A DNA stretch of 64,000 nt from Rhizobacter sp. AJA081-3 (GCF_017795745.1 NZ_CP059067.1:2542001-2606000), one strand, 5' to 3'; counted from the stretch's first letter, positions 26,860-35,917 are shown. Numbers and translations: made by a program. Notes: generated from the sequence alone by a model not told the origin.

Positions 26860-27069
26860 GTGAACAAGGACTCAGCCGAGGCGATGATGAAGAAGCTGCT
26901 TGAACTGAGTGAGGCCATGGATCAAGTCTGCAGTTTGATAGATCAACTCGAGTCAGAAGAAGAACGAATGGAGCTTCGTCGCGGTATGAGTGGCATGTTG
27001 GCTGATGTGTACACAGAGTTGATGCGTCCGATAATTCGGCAGTTTCCAGAGCTTGATCCGGACAAGTGA
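26860..27069 (+). CDS. Small acidic helical protein, candidate immunity partner of RHS protein 3
   Basis: 69 residues, GTG start at 26860 with AGGAG six bases upstream, which supports a real gene. Rich in Glu/Asp and Leu, predicted all-helical (MMKKLLELSEAMDQVCSLI, then ESEEERMELRRGMSGMLADVYTELMRPIIRQFPELDPDK). No signal peptide. It begins 35 bases after the stop of an RHS gene with a variable tail, the usual position of an immunity gene. That role is inference; it could equally be a conserved small protein of the secretion operon that starts 77 bases later. Confidence 0.68.
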   Translation: MNKDSAEAMMKKLLELSEAMDQVCSLIDQLESEEERMELRRGMSGMLADVYTELMRPIIRQFPELDPDK

Positions 27070-27146
27070 GGTATGCATGCAATTCGAGGGGGCCGATTGC
27101 TAGCGGCGCCTTGGACCATCCAGTGAACGCGGCTCTATCAGCACCG

Positions 27147-27578
27147 ATGGGACTCTGGTGGCGCCCGCGCGGCTTTACCTTGCTCGAGCTCCTAGTGGTG
27201 ATGGTCATCATCGGGCTGCTGGCTAGCTACGTGGCGCCGCGCTTCTTCGATCACATCGGCAAAGCCGAAACCAAGACCGCCCGCGCGCAGCTCGACGCGC
27301 TGAACAAGGCACTCGCGGCGTACCGTCTGGACACCGGGCACTTCCCGTCCACCGAGCAAGGCCTCAAGTCACTGGTCGATCGCCCGGGTGACGAACCCAA
27401 GTGGTCGGGGCCCTATCTCTCCAAGGCAGTGCCGCCCGACCCATGGGAGCACGCGTACGTCTACCGCCGCCCCGGTGAAGGCGGACGCGACTTCGACTTG
27501 CTGACGCTCGGCAAGGACGGCCAGCGCGGCGGTGCGGGCGAGAACGCCGACATCAGCGTCTGGGATTCCGGCCGCTGA
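27147..27578 (+). CDS. gspG: Type II secretion major pseudopilin GspG
   Basis: 143 residues from ATG 27147; in-frame GTG 27123 is an alternative and no strong Shine-Dalgarno decides. The class III leader MGLWWRPRG is followed by FTLLELLVVMVIIGLLASYVAPRFF, with the processing Gly, N-methylated Phe and Glu5 in place. The body (KTARAQLDALNKALAAYRLDTGHFPSTEQGLKSLV, then PPDPWEHAYVYRRPGEGGRDFDLLTLGKDGQRGGAGENADI) matches GspG including the C-terminal Asp-rich calcium loop. It forms the pseudopilus shaft in the periplasm. First gene of an eleven-gene operon; a prepilin peptidase must be supplied from elsewhere. Confidence 0.92.
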   Translation: MGLWWRPRGFTLLELLVVMVIIGLLASYVAPRFFDHIGKAETKTARAQLDALNKALAAYRLDTGHFPSTEQGLKSLVDRPGDEPKWSGPYLSKAVPPDPWEHAYVYRRPGEGGRDFDLLTLGKDGQRGGAGENADISVWDSGR

Positions 27579-27593
27579 GGCCGGCTCACCGCC

Positions 27594-28787
27594 ATGCGCA
27601 TCCAGCTGGACGTGGTGCAAGGGCGCGGCATGCCGCAGGTCGTGCTCGTCGACGCGCCCAGCCTCGACGCGGCGCGTGAGCACTGCCGCGGCCAGGGCTT
27701 CACAGTGCTCGGTGCGCGGCCGGCCGGCGCCGATGTGTTCAGCTTGAAGTCGCTGGCCACCGTCGGCCCCAAGCTCGATGTGGTGGTGTTCGTCGAGCAG
27801 CTGCGTGACCTGCTGGGTGCGGGCCTGAGCGTTGTGGAAGCGCTCGGCACCTTACAGGCCGCCGCACCCTCACGGCAGCAACCGGCGGTTGATGCCTTGC
27901 TGAAGCGGCTGCGCAGTGGCGACACGCTCTCCGTGGCGCTGGCAGCGCAATCGCAATTCCCGGGGCTGTTGGTGGCACTGGTGCGTGCCTCCGAGTGGAC
28001 CTCGGACCTGCCCAAGGCGCTGGGGCGCTTTCTGGACCACGAGATGCGCGTGCGCGAGCTGCGCCACCGCATCGCCTCGGTGGCCATCTATCCGGTGCTG
28101 CTGACGGCCGTGGGATCGATGGTGATGCTGTTCCTGCTGCTGTACGTGATGCCGCGTTTCGCACGGGTGTTCGAGGGCATGCGCGGCGAACTGCCCTGGT
28201 CGGCGCAGGCGATGGTGGTGTGGTCTCACTGGCTGGGCGGGCGCGGCCCGTGGGTGCTGGCCGGCTGCGCGATGCTGGCCACTGCGCTGGGGCTGGCGGT
28301 TGCCTCTCCCGCGTTGCGGGTGCGTCTGCTGCAAGCGGTGATGGAGTGGGCGCCGCTGCGCACGCGGATGCGCACCTACTTCCTTGCGCGCTGGTTCCGG
28401 GCCACGGGCATGCTGGTCGAAGGCGGCATCCCGCTGCCCGAGGCGCTGGGGCTGTCGAATGGGTTGCTGCCGCGCAGCCTGCAGGCGGGCGGCGCGGCGG
28501 TGGAAGCCGCTGTGCGCAACGGCCTGAGTCCCGCTGAGGCCCATGTGCACGGCGGCATGATCACGCCGGTGGCCGAGCAGCTCATGCGCGCCGGCGAACG
28601 CACGGGCGAACTCGGCAGCGTACTGACGCGCATTGCGCAGTTTCACGAGGCTGAAGTCTCGCGCTCGCTGGAACAGGCCATGCGGGCCCTGGAGCCCATC
28701 GTGATGGTGCTCATCGGTGTGGGTGTGGGCACGGTGGTGGTGCTGATGTACATGCCTATCTTCGAACTGGCGTCGGCGCTGCAATGA
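27594..28787 (+). CDS. gspF: Type II secretion inner-membrane platform protein GspF
   Basis: 397 residues. Two GspF cytoplasmic helical repeats (VFVEQLRDLLGAGLSVVEALGTL and ARWFRATGMLVEGGIPLPEALGLS) alternate with three membrane helices (about residues 160-185, 215-235 and 365-390). The GERTGELGSVL motif of the family is present. GspF anchors the assembly ATPase GspE under the pseudopilus in the inner membrane. The next gene, gspE, starts within its stop codon (ATGA). Confidence 0.92.
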   Translation: MRIQLDVVQGRGMPQVVLVDAPSLDAAREHCRGQGFTVLGARPAGADVFSLKSLATVGPKLDVVVFVEQLRDLLGAGLSVVEALGTLQAAAPSRQQPAVDALLKRLRSGDTLSVALAAQSQFPGLLVALVRASEWTSDLPKALGRFLDHEMRVRELRHRIASVAIYPVLLTAVGSMVMLFLLLYVMPRFARVFEGMRGELPWSAQAMVVWSHWLGGRGPWVLAGCAMLATALGLAVASPALRVRLLQAVMEWAPLRTRMRTYFLARWFRATGMLVEGGIPLPEALGLSNGLLPRSLQAGGAAVEAAVRNGLSPAEAHVHGGMITPVAEQLMRAGERTGELGSVLTRIAQFHEAEVSRSLEQAMRALEPIVMVLIGVGVGTVVVLMYMPIFELASALQ

Positions 28788-30457
28788 GCGCGACCTTGGT
28801 CTCCCGCGTCGCGCAGCTTCGCCGCCAGGGCAACGGCGACCCCTTACCGGCCTTGTTGGGCGAGGCACCAGATGCGCGAGCGCTCTTTGACGAACTGGGT
28901 ACCGCTCTGCAGATGCCTGTGGTGCGCATGCAGTGGCTGATGTCCAGGCAGCCGCGCTTCGACCGGCTGCCCTTCACCGAGTGCGCCCGGCGGCGATGTG
29001 CGCTGGTGTCGGAGCTGGACGGCAGCGACAGCGCATTTCTCCTGATCGTTACCGACCCCTTCGACACCGACATGGTGGCCTGGGCGCGCACGCGCTTCGG
29101 CGCGGTCGACATTTGTCTGGCCAGCCCCGAGACCTTCGACGCCTGGCTGGCCCATTGCGAGACCACGCTCTCGGCGATGAGCAGCTTGAGCGTCGGCGCC
29201 GAATCTGGCGACGCGCAGCGCGAGCCAACGCGCGGTGCCGAAGTGCTGGACCTGCGCCAGATCGGCAGCGACGACAGCCCGGCGGTGCGCTTCGTGAACT
29301 CGACGCTGTACGACGCGCTGAAGACCGGCGCCTCCGACATCCACCTGGAGAGCGACCCTGCGGGCCTGGGTGTCAAGTTCCGGCTCGACGGCGTGCTGAC
29401 CGCCATGCGCCGCATCGACAGCCCGGAGTTGGCGATGCAGGCCATCAGCCGCATCAAGGTGATGTCTCAGCTCGACATTGCCGAGCGCCGAGTGCCACAG
29501 GACGGCCGGCTGCAGATTGCCTACGCAGGCCGCGCGATCGACGTGCGCGTGTCCATCATGCCCAGCATCCACGGCGAAGACGCGGTGTTGCGCATCCTGG
29601 ACCGACAGCACCTGGCCGAGAGCCTGGCCGGGCTGACGCTGGCCAAGCTGGGCTTCGACGAGCCCACTGCCGTTGCCTTGCGCGCCCTGTGCCGCAAGCC
29701 CCACGGCATGTTGCTCGTCACGGGGCCGACGGGCTCGGGCAAGACGACGACGCTCTATGCGGCCATTGCCGAGACGCACCAGTCGCGCGACAAGATCATC
29801 ACCATCGAAGACCCGGTCGAGTACCAACTACCCGGCGTGCTCCAGATCCCGGTCAACGAGCGCAAGGGGCTGACCTTTGCGCGGGGGCTTCGTTCAATCC
29901 TGCGGCATGACCCGGACAAGATCCTCGTCGGCGAAATCCGCGATGCCGAGACAGCGCAGATTGCGGTGCAGTCAGCGCTGACCGGCCACCTGGTGTTCAC
30001 CACGGTGCATGCAAACACGGTGTTCGACGTGGTGGGGCGGTTCGACCAGTTCGGCATCGACGCGTACACGTTTGCGTCGGCAATCAATGGCGTGCTGGCG
30101 CAGCGGCTGTTGCGGCGCCTGTGCCCGCATTGCGCAGTCGAGCACGACCTGAAGGCCGCGGAGGCAGACGTGCCGGACCTTGGGCTGGCGCTGCGGCGGT
30201 TCACTGGCACGCCGACGCTCAAGCAGGCGCGCGGGTGCGAGCATTGCCGGGGCACAGGGTACGCGGGGCGCTTCGCATTGGGGGAATTGCTGGAGCTGAC
30301 GCCTGCGCTCAAGGCGCTGGTGGCAGCGCGTGCGCCTCAGGCACAGATCCAGGCCGAAGCGGAGCGCACGGGATGGCAGCCGCTGCGACAGCTCGCGCTC
30401 GACGCCGCCCTGCGCGGCCAGACCACGCTCGAGGAGGTCGACCGTGTGGCCGTTTGA
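28784..30457 (+). CDS. gspE: Type II secretion assembly ATPase GspE
   Basis: 557 residues. Walker A GPTGSGKTTTLYAA near residue 313, Asp box IITIEDPVEYQLPG, Walker B DKILVGEIRDAETAQIAVQSALTGHLVFTTVHAN and the His box are intact. A tetracysteine zinc module (CPHC and CEHC, about residues 447-490) is typical of GspE/PilB. The N1 domain is short and diverged. It hydrolyses ATP in the cytoplasm to extend the pseudopilus. It overlaps gspF by four bases and the next gene by fourteen. Confidence 0.93.
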   Translation: MSATLVSRVAQLRRQGNGDPLPALLGEAPDARALFDELGTALQMPVVRMQWLMSRQPRFDRLPFTECARRRCALVSELDGSDSAFLLIVTDPFDTDMVAWARTRFGAVDICLASPETFDAWLAHCETTLSAMSSLSVGAESGDAQREPTRGAEVLDLRQIGSDDSPAVRFVNSTLYDALKTGASDIHLESDPAGLGVKFRLDGVLTAMRRIDSPELAMQAISRIKVMSQLDIAERRVPQDGRLQIAYAGRAIDVRVSIMPSIHGEDAVLRILDRQHLAESLAGLTLAKLGFDEPTAVALRALCRKPHGMLLVTGPTGSGKTTTLYAAIAETHQSRDKIITIEDPVEYQLPGVLQIPVNERKGLTFARGLRSILRHDPDKILVGEIRDAETAQIAVQSALTGHLVFTTVHANTVFDVVGRFDQFGIDAYTFASAINGVLAQRLLRRLCPHCAVEHDLKAAEADVPDLGLALRRFTGTPTLKQARGCEHCRGTGYAGRFALGELLELTPALKALVAARAPQAQIQAEAERTGWQPLRQLALDAALRGQTTLEEVDRVAV

Positions 30458-31271
30458 GTCGCGTCGGGATGTCGTGCGCGCCGGCCGGGATCGGGTCGAG
30501 TATTGGGCTGCGACGGGTGCTGGGTTTGCGCTAAAGGGCAGTAGAGCACTTGGTGCATCGGAAGGATCTCGCGCCGCGCAGTTGGCCACCGCCCTCGGTG
30601 GCTTGCTGGCCGAAGCCGGCTCAGCCTCCGAGTCCGCGAGCACGGCCTGCGCGGCCGATGTCGTGCTCGAATCGGCCTGGTTGCCCGTGGTCTTGCTGGA
30701 CACCGGCCGTGAGCTGTGGCGGCCGGCGCAAGTAGAGGCCCTATTGCGCCATCGGCTGGCTCGCGTCTACGACGAGCGTGGCGATGCCGTGGCCGGATGG
30801 GAGTTGAGTATCGACCATCGTGCGGGTGATGCACAAGGGCTTGGGTTCGGGCTCTCGCCCCTGGTGAAGTCGGCCGTCGTGAGCGCGGTCGCCGCTTCCG
30901 GATGCACGATGACGTCCATCCAGCCGGCGGTTCAGTGGGGGCGGCAACGCCATAGGCAGCGGCGCGAGGGCTGGTGGGTCTGGTTGGAACAGGACCGGGC
31001 CATCGTGAGCCACCTCGAAGCGGGCCGCATGACGGCGATGAATCCCGCCGCGGCTTTGCCCTCGGACCACGCCACGTGCCTGGCGATGCTGCGAATCGAG
31101 CGACTGCGGTTGGGCATCGAGAAGGATGATGTGGGTGGCGTTGTCGCGGGCTGGCAGCAAGACTTTGAGCTCACACCTCAGAGCGGATTGGCCTGGTCCG
31201 GGCTCGAGGCGCAGGCCGCTGCTGCCCGAGGTTCCGTTGCCTCTGCGATGCCGACCCGGAGTGCAGCATGA
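30444..31271 (+). CDS. GspL/PilM-like cytoplasmic assembly protein
   Basis: 275 residues from GTG 30444, with GAGGAGG six bases upstream and inside the end of gspE. No transmembrane helix is evident. The order ADVVLESAWLPVVLLDTG, LWRPAQVEALLRHRLARVYDE, WELSIDHRAGDAQGLGFGLSPLVKSAVVSAVAASGCTMTSIQPAVQWG resembles the actin-like fold of PilM and the cytoplasmic part of GspL. Similarity is weak, and the assignment rests mainly on position between gspE and PilN/PilO-like genes. It would link the ATPase to the inner-membrane subunits. Confidence 0.65.
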   Translation: MWPFESRRDVVRAGRDRVEYWAATGAGFALKGSRALGASEGSRAAQLATALGGLLAEAGSASESASTACAADVVLESAWLPVVLLDTGRELWRPAQVEALLRHRLARVYDERGDAVAGWELSIDHRAGDAQGLGFGLSPLVKSAVVSAVAASGCTMTSIQPAVQWGRQRHRQRREGWWVWLEQDRAIVSHLEAGRMTAMNPAAALPSDHATCLAMLRIERLRLGIEKDDVGGVVAGWQQDFELTPQSGLAWSGLEAQAAAARGSVASAMPTRSAA

Positions 31272-31792
31272 GCGCCGCCACGATCGACTTCCTCCATCCG
31301 CGCCGAACGCCGTGGCTGGGTTGGGTCCTGCTCGTCGCTGGAACAGGCGCGCTGGTGCTGAGCCTGTGGGCGGACCAGCGATGGACCGCGCAGCGCGCCG
31401 AGTTCGAAGCCGCCAAGCGCCAGCGTGAAGAGGCGACCCAGACCGCACGTGCACTAGCCGACAGGCCTGTGCCGCTGACGCCGCAGGACCTGCGCATGCG
31501 CGCGGTCGCACCACAACTTCGCCAGCCCTGGCTGCCGTTGCTGCGTGTGGTGGAGAACGTGACCGAGCCGCCGATTTTCCTGTTGGCCATGACGGTTGAT
31601 CCAGTCACGGGCTCGGTTCGCCTGGACGGCGAGGCGCCGGGCTTTGCAGAGGCGCTCGCCTACTCGCAGGCCTTGCGCAATGACGATGTGCTCGCCCACG
31701 CGCAGCTGCGCTCGCACGACGTCGTCGCCGACCCGAACTCGAGCCGGCAGGCGGTCCGCTTCAGCATCGCTGCCGAATGGATCGCGAAATGA
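31268..31792 (+). CDS. PilN-like (GspL C-terminal-like) inner-membrane protein
   Basis: 174 residues. One N-terminal membrane helix (PWLGWVLLVAGTGALVLSLWA) is followed by a coiled-coil segment (RWTAQRAEFEAAKRQREEATQTARAL) and a ferredoxin-like periplasmic domain (LPLLRVVENVTEPPIFLLAMTVDPVTGSVRLDGEAPGFAEALAYSQAL). This is the architecture of PilN and of the GspL membrane/periplasmic part. It overlaps the preceding gene by four bases and the next by four. Confidence 0.68.
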   Translation: MSAATIDFLHPRRTPWLGWVLLVAGTGALVLSLWADQRWTAQRAEFEAAKRQREEATQTARALADRPVPLTPQDLRMRAVAPQLRQPWLPLLRVVENVTEPPIFLLAMTVDPVTGSVRLDGEAPGFAEALAYSQALRNDDVLAHAQLRSHDVVADPNSSRQAVRFSIAAEWIAK

Positions 31793-32367
31793 CCTCCTGG
31801 ACGCCCACGATCAGCTGGCGTCTGCGGGTGGCTGGGGCACGCCTGCAGCAGCAGGCCGGCCTGGCCGGGCTGCTCGGCATCGGCCTGTTGGTACTGGCGG
31901 TGGCCAAGGGCGCCACAGCCTGGCGACTGCACGAGCAGTTCCTGACCGAAGCCGAGCAAGCTGCGCGCACCACGACAGCCGCTGCGTTGGCTTCACCCGT
32001 CGACAAGCGCGCCGAAACCCCAGTGGCTCGCACTCGCTGGCCGCTCGCGCAAGACGTGCCCACGCTGCTGTCTCGGCTGGAGCGCGCGGCGGTCAAAGAA
32101 GGTCTGGGCTGGCCGCAGGCGGACTACCGGATCAACCCGGCCACTGCAGAGTCTCCAGCAAGTCTGGAAGTCCGCTGTGCGCTGAAAGGGCCGTATCCGA
32201 ACATCCGCAGCTTCTTGACGGCAGCGTTGCTGGACACGCCCACTCTGGCGGTGCGGGAGTTCAACCTCAGCCGTCCGAGTGCGGACACACCGATTGTCGA
32301 AGCCAAGCTGTCCTTCGTGGTGTACCTAGGCGGCGCTGACGAGACTTCGGGCGAGGCTCCCAAATGA
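31789..32367 (+). CDS. PilO/GspM-like inner-membrane protein
   Basis: 192 residues from ATG 31789, which overlaps the previous stop (ATGA). A single N-terminal membrane helix (GLAGLLGIGLLVLAVAKGATAW) is followed by a helical stalk and a small alpha/beta periplasmic domain (DVPTLLSRLERAAVKEGLGWPQADYRI, then LEVRCALKGPYPNIRSFLTAAL). This fits PilO or GspM, the partner of the PilN/GspL-like protein in the inner-membrane complex. Family assignment rests on topology and order, not on strict motifs. Confidence 0.62.
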   Translation: MTSWTPTISWRLRVAGARLQQQAGLAGLLGIGLLVLAVAKGATAWRLHEQFLTEAEQAARTTTAAALASPVDKRAETPVARTRWPLAQDVPTLLSRLERAAVKEGLGWPQADYRINPATAESPASLEVRCALKGPYPNIRSFLTAALLDTPTLAVREFNLSRPSADTPIVEAKLSFVVYLGGADETSGEAPK

Positions 32368-32963
32368 AGGAGCGCCGCCTTCAGTTCTTGTTGCTTGTGC
32401 TCGTTGCATTGCTCGTGCTGCGCTGGTGGAGCCCGCCGGGTGGCACCAGCGAGGTGGTTCAAGCCGTGGAGCGCCCTGCGGCCAGCCAGTCGAGTTCTCA
32501 GGTGAACCTGAATGCGGCTCCATCGGCCACCTCGAACCGCCCGCTGCCGGATGACCTGTCTTCAGGCACCCGGTCTGCCGAAAGCACCGAGCCGCGCAAC
32601 GCCTTCGCAGCGCGGGTACCGCCGCCCCCACCGGCACCTCCACCTCCCCCCCCTCAACCGCGTGTGGCCGCCGTGACGCCCGTGGTGCTGGCGCCGCCTC
32701 CGCCACCTCCGGTGGATCCCACGCCGCCCCCGCCGCCGCTGCAGGTCATCGGCACCTGGAAGGATGAGCGCGGCGCCAGCGTCTTCATCGCCGGGCCGCG
32801 GGGCGTGATGCAGGCGCGCGCCGGCGATACGCTGCTCACCGAGTACAACGTGACCCAGATCTCCGCGCAGCAGGTCCTGCTCAGGCACCTGCCCACGAAC
32901 CGCGATCTCTCGCTGGCCGTGCCCGCGGCTACCGCACCGACTCCGAGGGCAACAGGCCTGTGA
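32364..32963 (+). CDS. GspC/PilP-like periplasmic linker protein, Pro-rich
   Basis: 199 residues. N-terminal membrane anchor (LQFLLLVLVALLVLRWW), then a Ser/Pro-rich linker with three polyproline runs (about residues 90-135). A C-terminal beta domain (LQVIGTWKDERGASVFIAGPRGVMQARAGDTLLTEYNVTQISAQQVLLRHLPT) resembles the homology region of GspC and PilP that contacts the secretin. It sits directly before the secretin gene with a four-base overlap, as expected for that role. Confidence 0.68.
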   Translation: MKERRLQFLLLVLVALLVLRWWSPPGGTSEVVQAVERPAASQSSSQVNLNAAPSATSNRPLPDDLSSGTRSAESTEPRNAFAARVPPPPPAPPPPPPQPRVAAVTPVVLAPPPPPPVDPTPPPPPLQVIGTWKDERGASVFIAGPRGVMQARAGDTLLTEYNVTQISAQQVLLRHLPTNRDLSLAVPAATAPTPRATGL

Positions 32964-35026
32964 CTTCACTCCATCCCCACCGCCGCCACCCACCGCGGCG
33001 CCGCTCCGCAAAGCGAAGCCTGCTCCTGACCGGGCTTGCTCTCGCGCTGGCCGGCTGCGCCGGCATGCAGTCCTATCGCGAAGGCCAGTCGGAGCTCGCC
33101 AAGGGCAAGCTCGAACCTGGGATCAGCAAGCTCAAGCAGGCGGTGGAACAGGATCCGCAGAACGTCGAGTTCCGCCGGGCCTACTTCACCGAGCGAGAGC
33201 AGGCGATCAACGGTCTGTTGCAGCAGGCCGAGGTCGGCATGGAGTCCGGGAGCTTCGACGCTGCGCGGGCCGCCTATCAGCAAGTCTTGCGGCTGGACGC
33301 TGCGAACGCGCGCGCGTTGGGCGGCGCGAATCGGGTGGACGTGGCGCAGCGCCAATGGAGCGCGATCGACGCGGCGGTTGCCTTGGCTCGCAATGGCGAC
33401 ACCGACAACGCCATCACCAAGGTTCGGCAGGTGATCTCCGAGAACCCGAACCACAGCCGTGCCAACCAGTTGCTCAAGCAGCTGATGCGGCAGCAGGCCG
33501 ACCGGACGGGCAAGGAGCTCGGCATCTACCCCAAGCTGAAAGCTGCCTACCGCACGCCGGTGAGCCTGAGCTTCAGCAACGCTCCGTTGCTGCAGGTCTT
33601 CGATTCCCTCAAGGTGGCCTCGGGGCTCAACTATGTGTTTGACAAGGAAGTCCGCCAGGACCTGCGCGTCACGCTGTCGGTGAACAACAAGCCCGTGGAG
33701 GACATTCTTCGCCTGCTGCTGGCCACCAATCAACTGGAGCGCCGGATCCTCGACGAGGACACGCTGCTCATCTACCCGAACACACCGGCCAAGGCAGCCG
33801 AGTACCGGGAGATGGTCGTGCGGACCTTCTATCTGAGCAACGGCGAGGCCAGCAAGGTCGCAGGCTTGCTGCGCACCATCGCAAAGGTGAAGGATGTGGT
33901 CGTCGACGAGAAACTGAACCTGATCGTCGTGCGCGACAGTGCTGAGGTCATCCGCCTGGCCGAGAAACTGATCGCCGCCCAGGACATGGCCGAGCCGGAG
34001 GTGATGCTGGAACTCGAGGTGCTCGAGGTCAGCGTCAACCGGCTGCTGGAGATGGGGATCAGCTGGCCATCCTCGGTGTCGGCGAGCGTGTCCGGTGCGG
34101 CGGGTGTCGCAGGCCAACTCACCTTGAACGAGTTGCGCAATCGCACCTCCGACATGGTGAAGTTGCAGACAAACGACCCGCTGATCGCAGCCCAGCTGCG
34201 CAGCCAGAAGGGCAGTGCCAATCTCCTGGCCAACCCGCGGGTTCGAGTGCGCAACAAGCAGCCGGCCAAGATCCTGATCGGCGAGCGGGTGCCGGTGTTC
34301 ACCACGACCGCCACCGCCAACGTGGGGACATCGGAGTCGGTCAACTATCTGGACGTGGGCCTGAAGCTGGAGATCGAACCCACGGTGTCGCTTGACGACG
34401 AGGTGTCGATGAAGCTGGCGCTGGAGGTGTCCAACATCCTCGAGACGATCACGCGCGCCAGCGGCACGCAGGCCTACCGGCTCGGCACCCGCAACACATC
34501 GACCACGCTGCGCGTGCGAGATGGCGAGACCAACATCCTTGCCGGGCTGATCCAGCGCGACGAGCGGCGCTCGAACACCGGGATTCCGGGTCTGAACGAA
34601 GCTCCGCTGATCAGCAAACTCTTCGGTGCAGCGCAGGACAGTGACAGCCGCACCGAGATCGTGCTGCTGGTGACCCCGCGCATCGTGCGCAACATTGAGC
34701 TGCCGGGGGTAGGACTGCAGGAGTTCCTGTCGGGCACGGATGCGTCGACAGGCGCAGCTCCGATTCAGTTGGGGACACCGGGTGCGCGACAGAACCCTGT
34801 GCCGACCGGCATGCCGCCAGGCTTCGCTCCGGGAACTGTCCCTCCGCCCGTGCCGATGTTGCAGCCGCCCGGCGGCATTCCGCAGTCGGGCGCTTTTCCG
34901 ACGACAACGCCGCTCCCACCGTCGGCCTTGCCGCCTGGCGTCCAGCCCATACCGCCGACTGGTATTCAGCCTCCGGCTTCCCCCGTGTTTACGGCGCCCC
35001 CGTTGGTGCCGACCTCGCCGCGATAA
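32960..35026 (+). CDS. gspD: Type II secretion secretin GspD with N-terminal TPR-like region (lipoprotein)
   Basis: 688 residues, GTG start overlapping the previous stop. The lipoprotein signal SLLLTGLALALAGCAG puts the lipidated Cys near residue 33. Residues about 40-180 are TPR-like helices (ARAAYQQVLRLDAANARALGG, then AITKVRQVISENPNHSRANQLLKQL), unusual for GspD. A secretin N0/STN domain (VSLSFSNAPLLQVFDSLKVASGLNYVFD) and an N1-like domain follow. The C-terminal secretin gate region carries VRVRNKQPAKILIGERVPVFT, VGLKLEIEPTV and ETNILAGLIQRDERRSNTGIPGLNEAPLISKLFG. The end is a Pro/Gly-rich tail. It forms the outer-membrane pore. TPR-bearing secretins also occur in MSHA/T4P-like systems. 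Confidence 0.9.
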   Translation: MTSLHPHRRHPPRRRSAKRSLLLTGLALALAGCAGMQSYREGQSELAKGKLEPGISKLKQAVEQDPQNVEFRRAYFTEREQAINGLLQQAEVGMESGSFDAARAAYQQVLRLDAANARALGGANRVDVAQRQWSAIDAAVALARNGDTDNAITKVRQVISENPNHSRANQLLKQLMRQQADRTGKELGIYPKLKAAYRTPVSLSFSNAPLLQVFDSLKVASGLNYVFDKEVRQDLRVTLSVNNKPVEDILRLLLATNQLERRILDEDTLLIYPNTPAKAAEYREMVVRTFYLSNGEASKVAGLLRTIAKVKDVVVDEKLNLIVVRDSAEVIRLAEKLIAAQDMAEPEVMLELEVLEVSVNRLLEMGISWPSSVSASVSGAAGVAGQLTLNELRNRTSDMVKLQTNDPLIAAQLRSQKGSANLLANPRVRVRNKQPAKILIGERVPVFTTTATANVGTSESVNYLDVGLKLEIEPTVSLDDEVSMKLALEVSNILETITRASGTQAYRLGTRNTSTTLRVRDGETNILAGLIQRDERRSNTGIPGLNEAPLISKLFGAAQDSDSRTEIVLLVTPRIVRNIELPGVGLQEFLSGTDASTGAAPIQLGTPGARQNPVPTGMPPGFAPGTVPPPVPMLQPPGGIPQSGAFPTTTPLPPSALPPGVQPIPPTGIQPPASPVFTAPPLVPTSPR

Positions 35027-35028
35027 GG

Positions 35029-35529
35029 ATGGGGCGGATCGTGAGTGGACGCAGCAGAGCGCGAAGCAGAGGCTTCTCGCTGGTCGAGTTGCTGGTCGTC
35101 GTCGCGATCATGTCGGTGCTGGCCAGCATCGGCATGCCTCTGGCCGAGTTGTCGAATCGGCGCGGCAAGGAGGAAGAACTCCGGCGGTCGCTTCGGGAGA
35201 TCCGCACCGCCATCGACAGCTACAAGCGCATGGTCGACAGCGGACGGATCGCAAGAGATGTAGGCGCCTCGGGTTATCCGCCGAATCTGGACGTGCTGGT
35301 GGACGGAGCTGTGGATGCTCAGTCTCCCAGGCAGACCAAGATCTTCTTCCTGCGAAAGCTGCCGCGCGATCCCTTCGCGCCGGAGTCGATCACCCAAGCA
35401 GCCGAGAGCTGGGGCCTGCGCAGCTACGAGAGCCCACCGACCGACCCCAGGCCGGGCAAGGATGTATTCGACGTCTACTCCAAGGCCGAGGGCAGCGGGC
35501 TGGATGGCCTGCCGTATCGGAAGTGGTGA
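35029..35529 (+). CDS. Type II secretion pseudopilin (GspH/GspI-like)
   Basis: 166 residues. A 15-residue basic leader (MGRIVSGRSRARSRG) precedes FSLVELLVVVAIMSVLASIGMPLAE, with Glu5 present. The globular part has EELRRSLREIRTAIDSYKRMVDSGRIARDVGASGYPPNLDVLVDG and KIFFLRKLPRDPFAP, a GspG-like layout. Which minor pseudopilin it corresponds to cannot be decided. It begins two bases after the secretin stop. Confidence 0.85.
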   Translation: MGRIVSGRSRARSRGFSLVELLVVVAIMSVLASIGMPLAELSNRRGKEEELRRSLREIRTAIDSYKRMVDSGRIARDVGASGYPPNLDVLVDGAVDAQSPRQTKIFFLRKLPRDPFAPESITQAAESWGLRSYESPPTDPRPGKDVFDVYSKAEGSGLDGLPYRKW

Positions 35530-35534
35530 GGCTC

Positions 35535-35915
35535 ATGACGTCGTCTCGGACGAGAGGGTTCACGCTGATCGAGATCCTGGTGGTCATGGCCATCCTGGCC
35601 ACGCTGCTCAGCCTGGCCGCACCGAAGTATTTCGACTCATTGGAGCGAGCCCAGGAGGCGGCCCTTCGCACCGACCTGCGTATGTTCAGGGAGGCCATCG
35701 ACAAGCACCGCGGCGATACCGGCAAGCTGCCAGCCAGTCTCGATGCTTTGGTGCAGGCGAGGTATCTGCAGGCTGTGCCGGTCGACCCGATCACTGACCG
35801 GACAGACACTTGGGTGGTCGTGCCCAGCGCGGATGTGAGCGTCCCCGGCGTGTTCAACGTTCGCAGTGGCGCACCCGGCGCGGCTCGGGACGGAACGGCG
35901 TACGCGAGCTGGTAG
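35535..35915 (+). CDS. Type II secretion pseudopilin (GspG-like, second copy)
   Basis: 126 residues from ATG 35535. Leader MTSSRTRG is followed by FTLIEILVVMAILATLLSLAAPKYF with Glu5 intact, then ALRTDLRMFREAIDKHRGDTGKLPASLDALVQARYLQAVPVDPITD. This short GspG-like pseudopilin lacks the calcium loop of the first copy. It begins five bases after the previous stop. It may sit near the pseudopilus tip. Confidence 0.85.
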   Translation: MTSSRTRGFTLIEILVVMAILATLLSLAAPKYFDSLERAQEAALRTDLRMFREAIDKHRGDTGKLPASLDALVQARYLQAVPVDPITDRTDTWVVVPSADVSVPGVFNVRSGAPGAARDGTAYASW

Positions 35916-35917
35916 CC

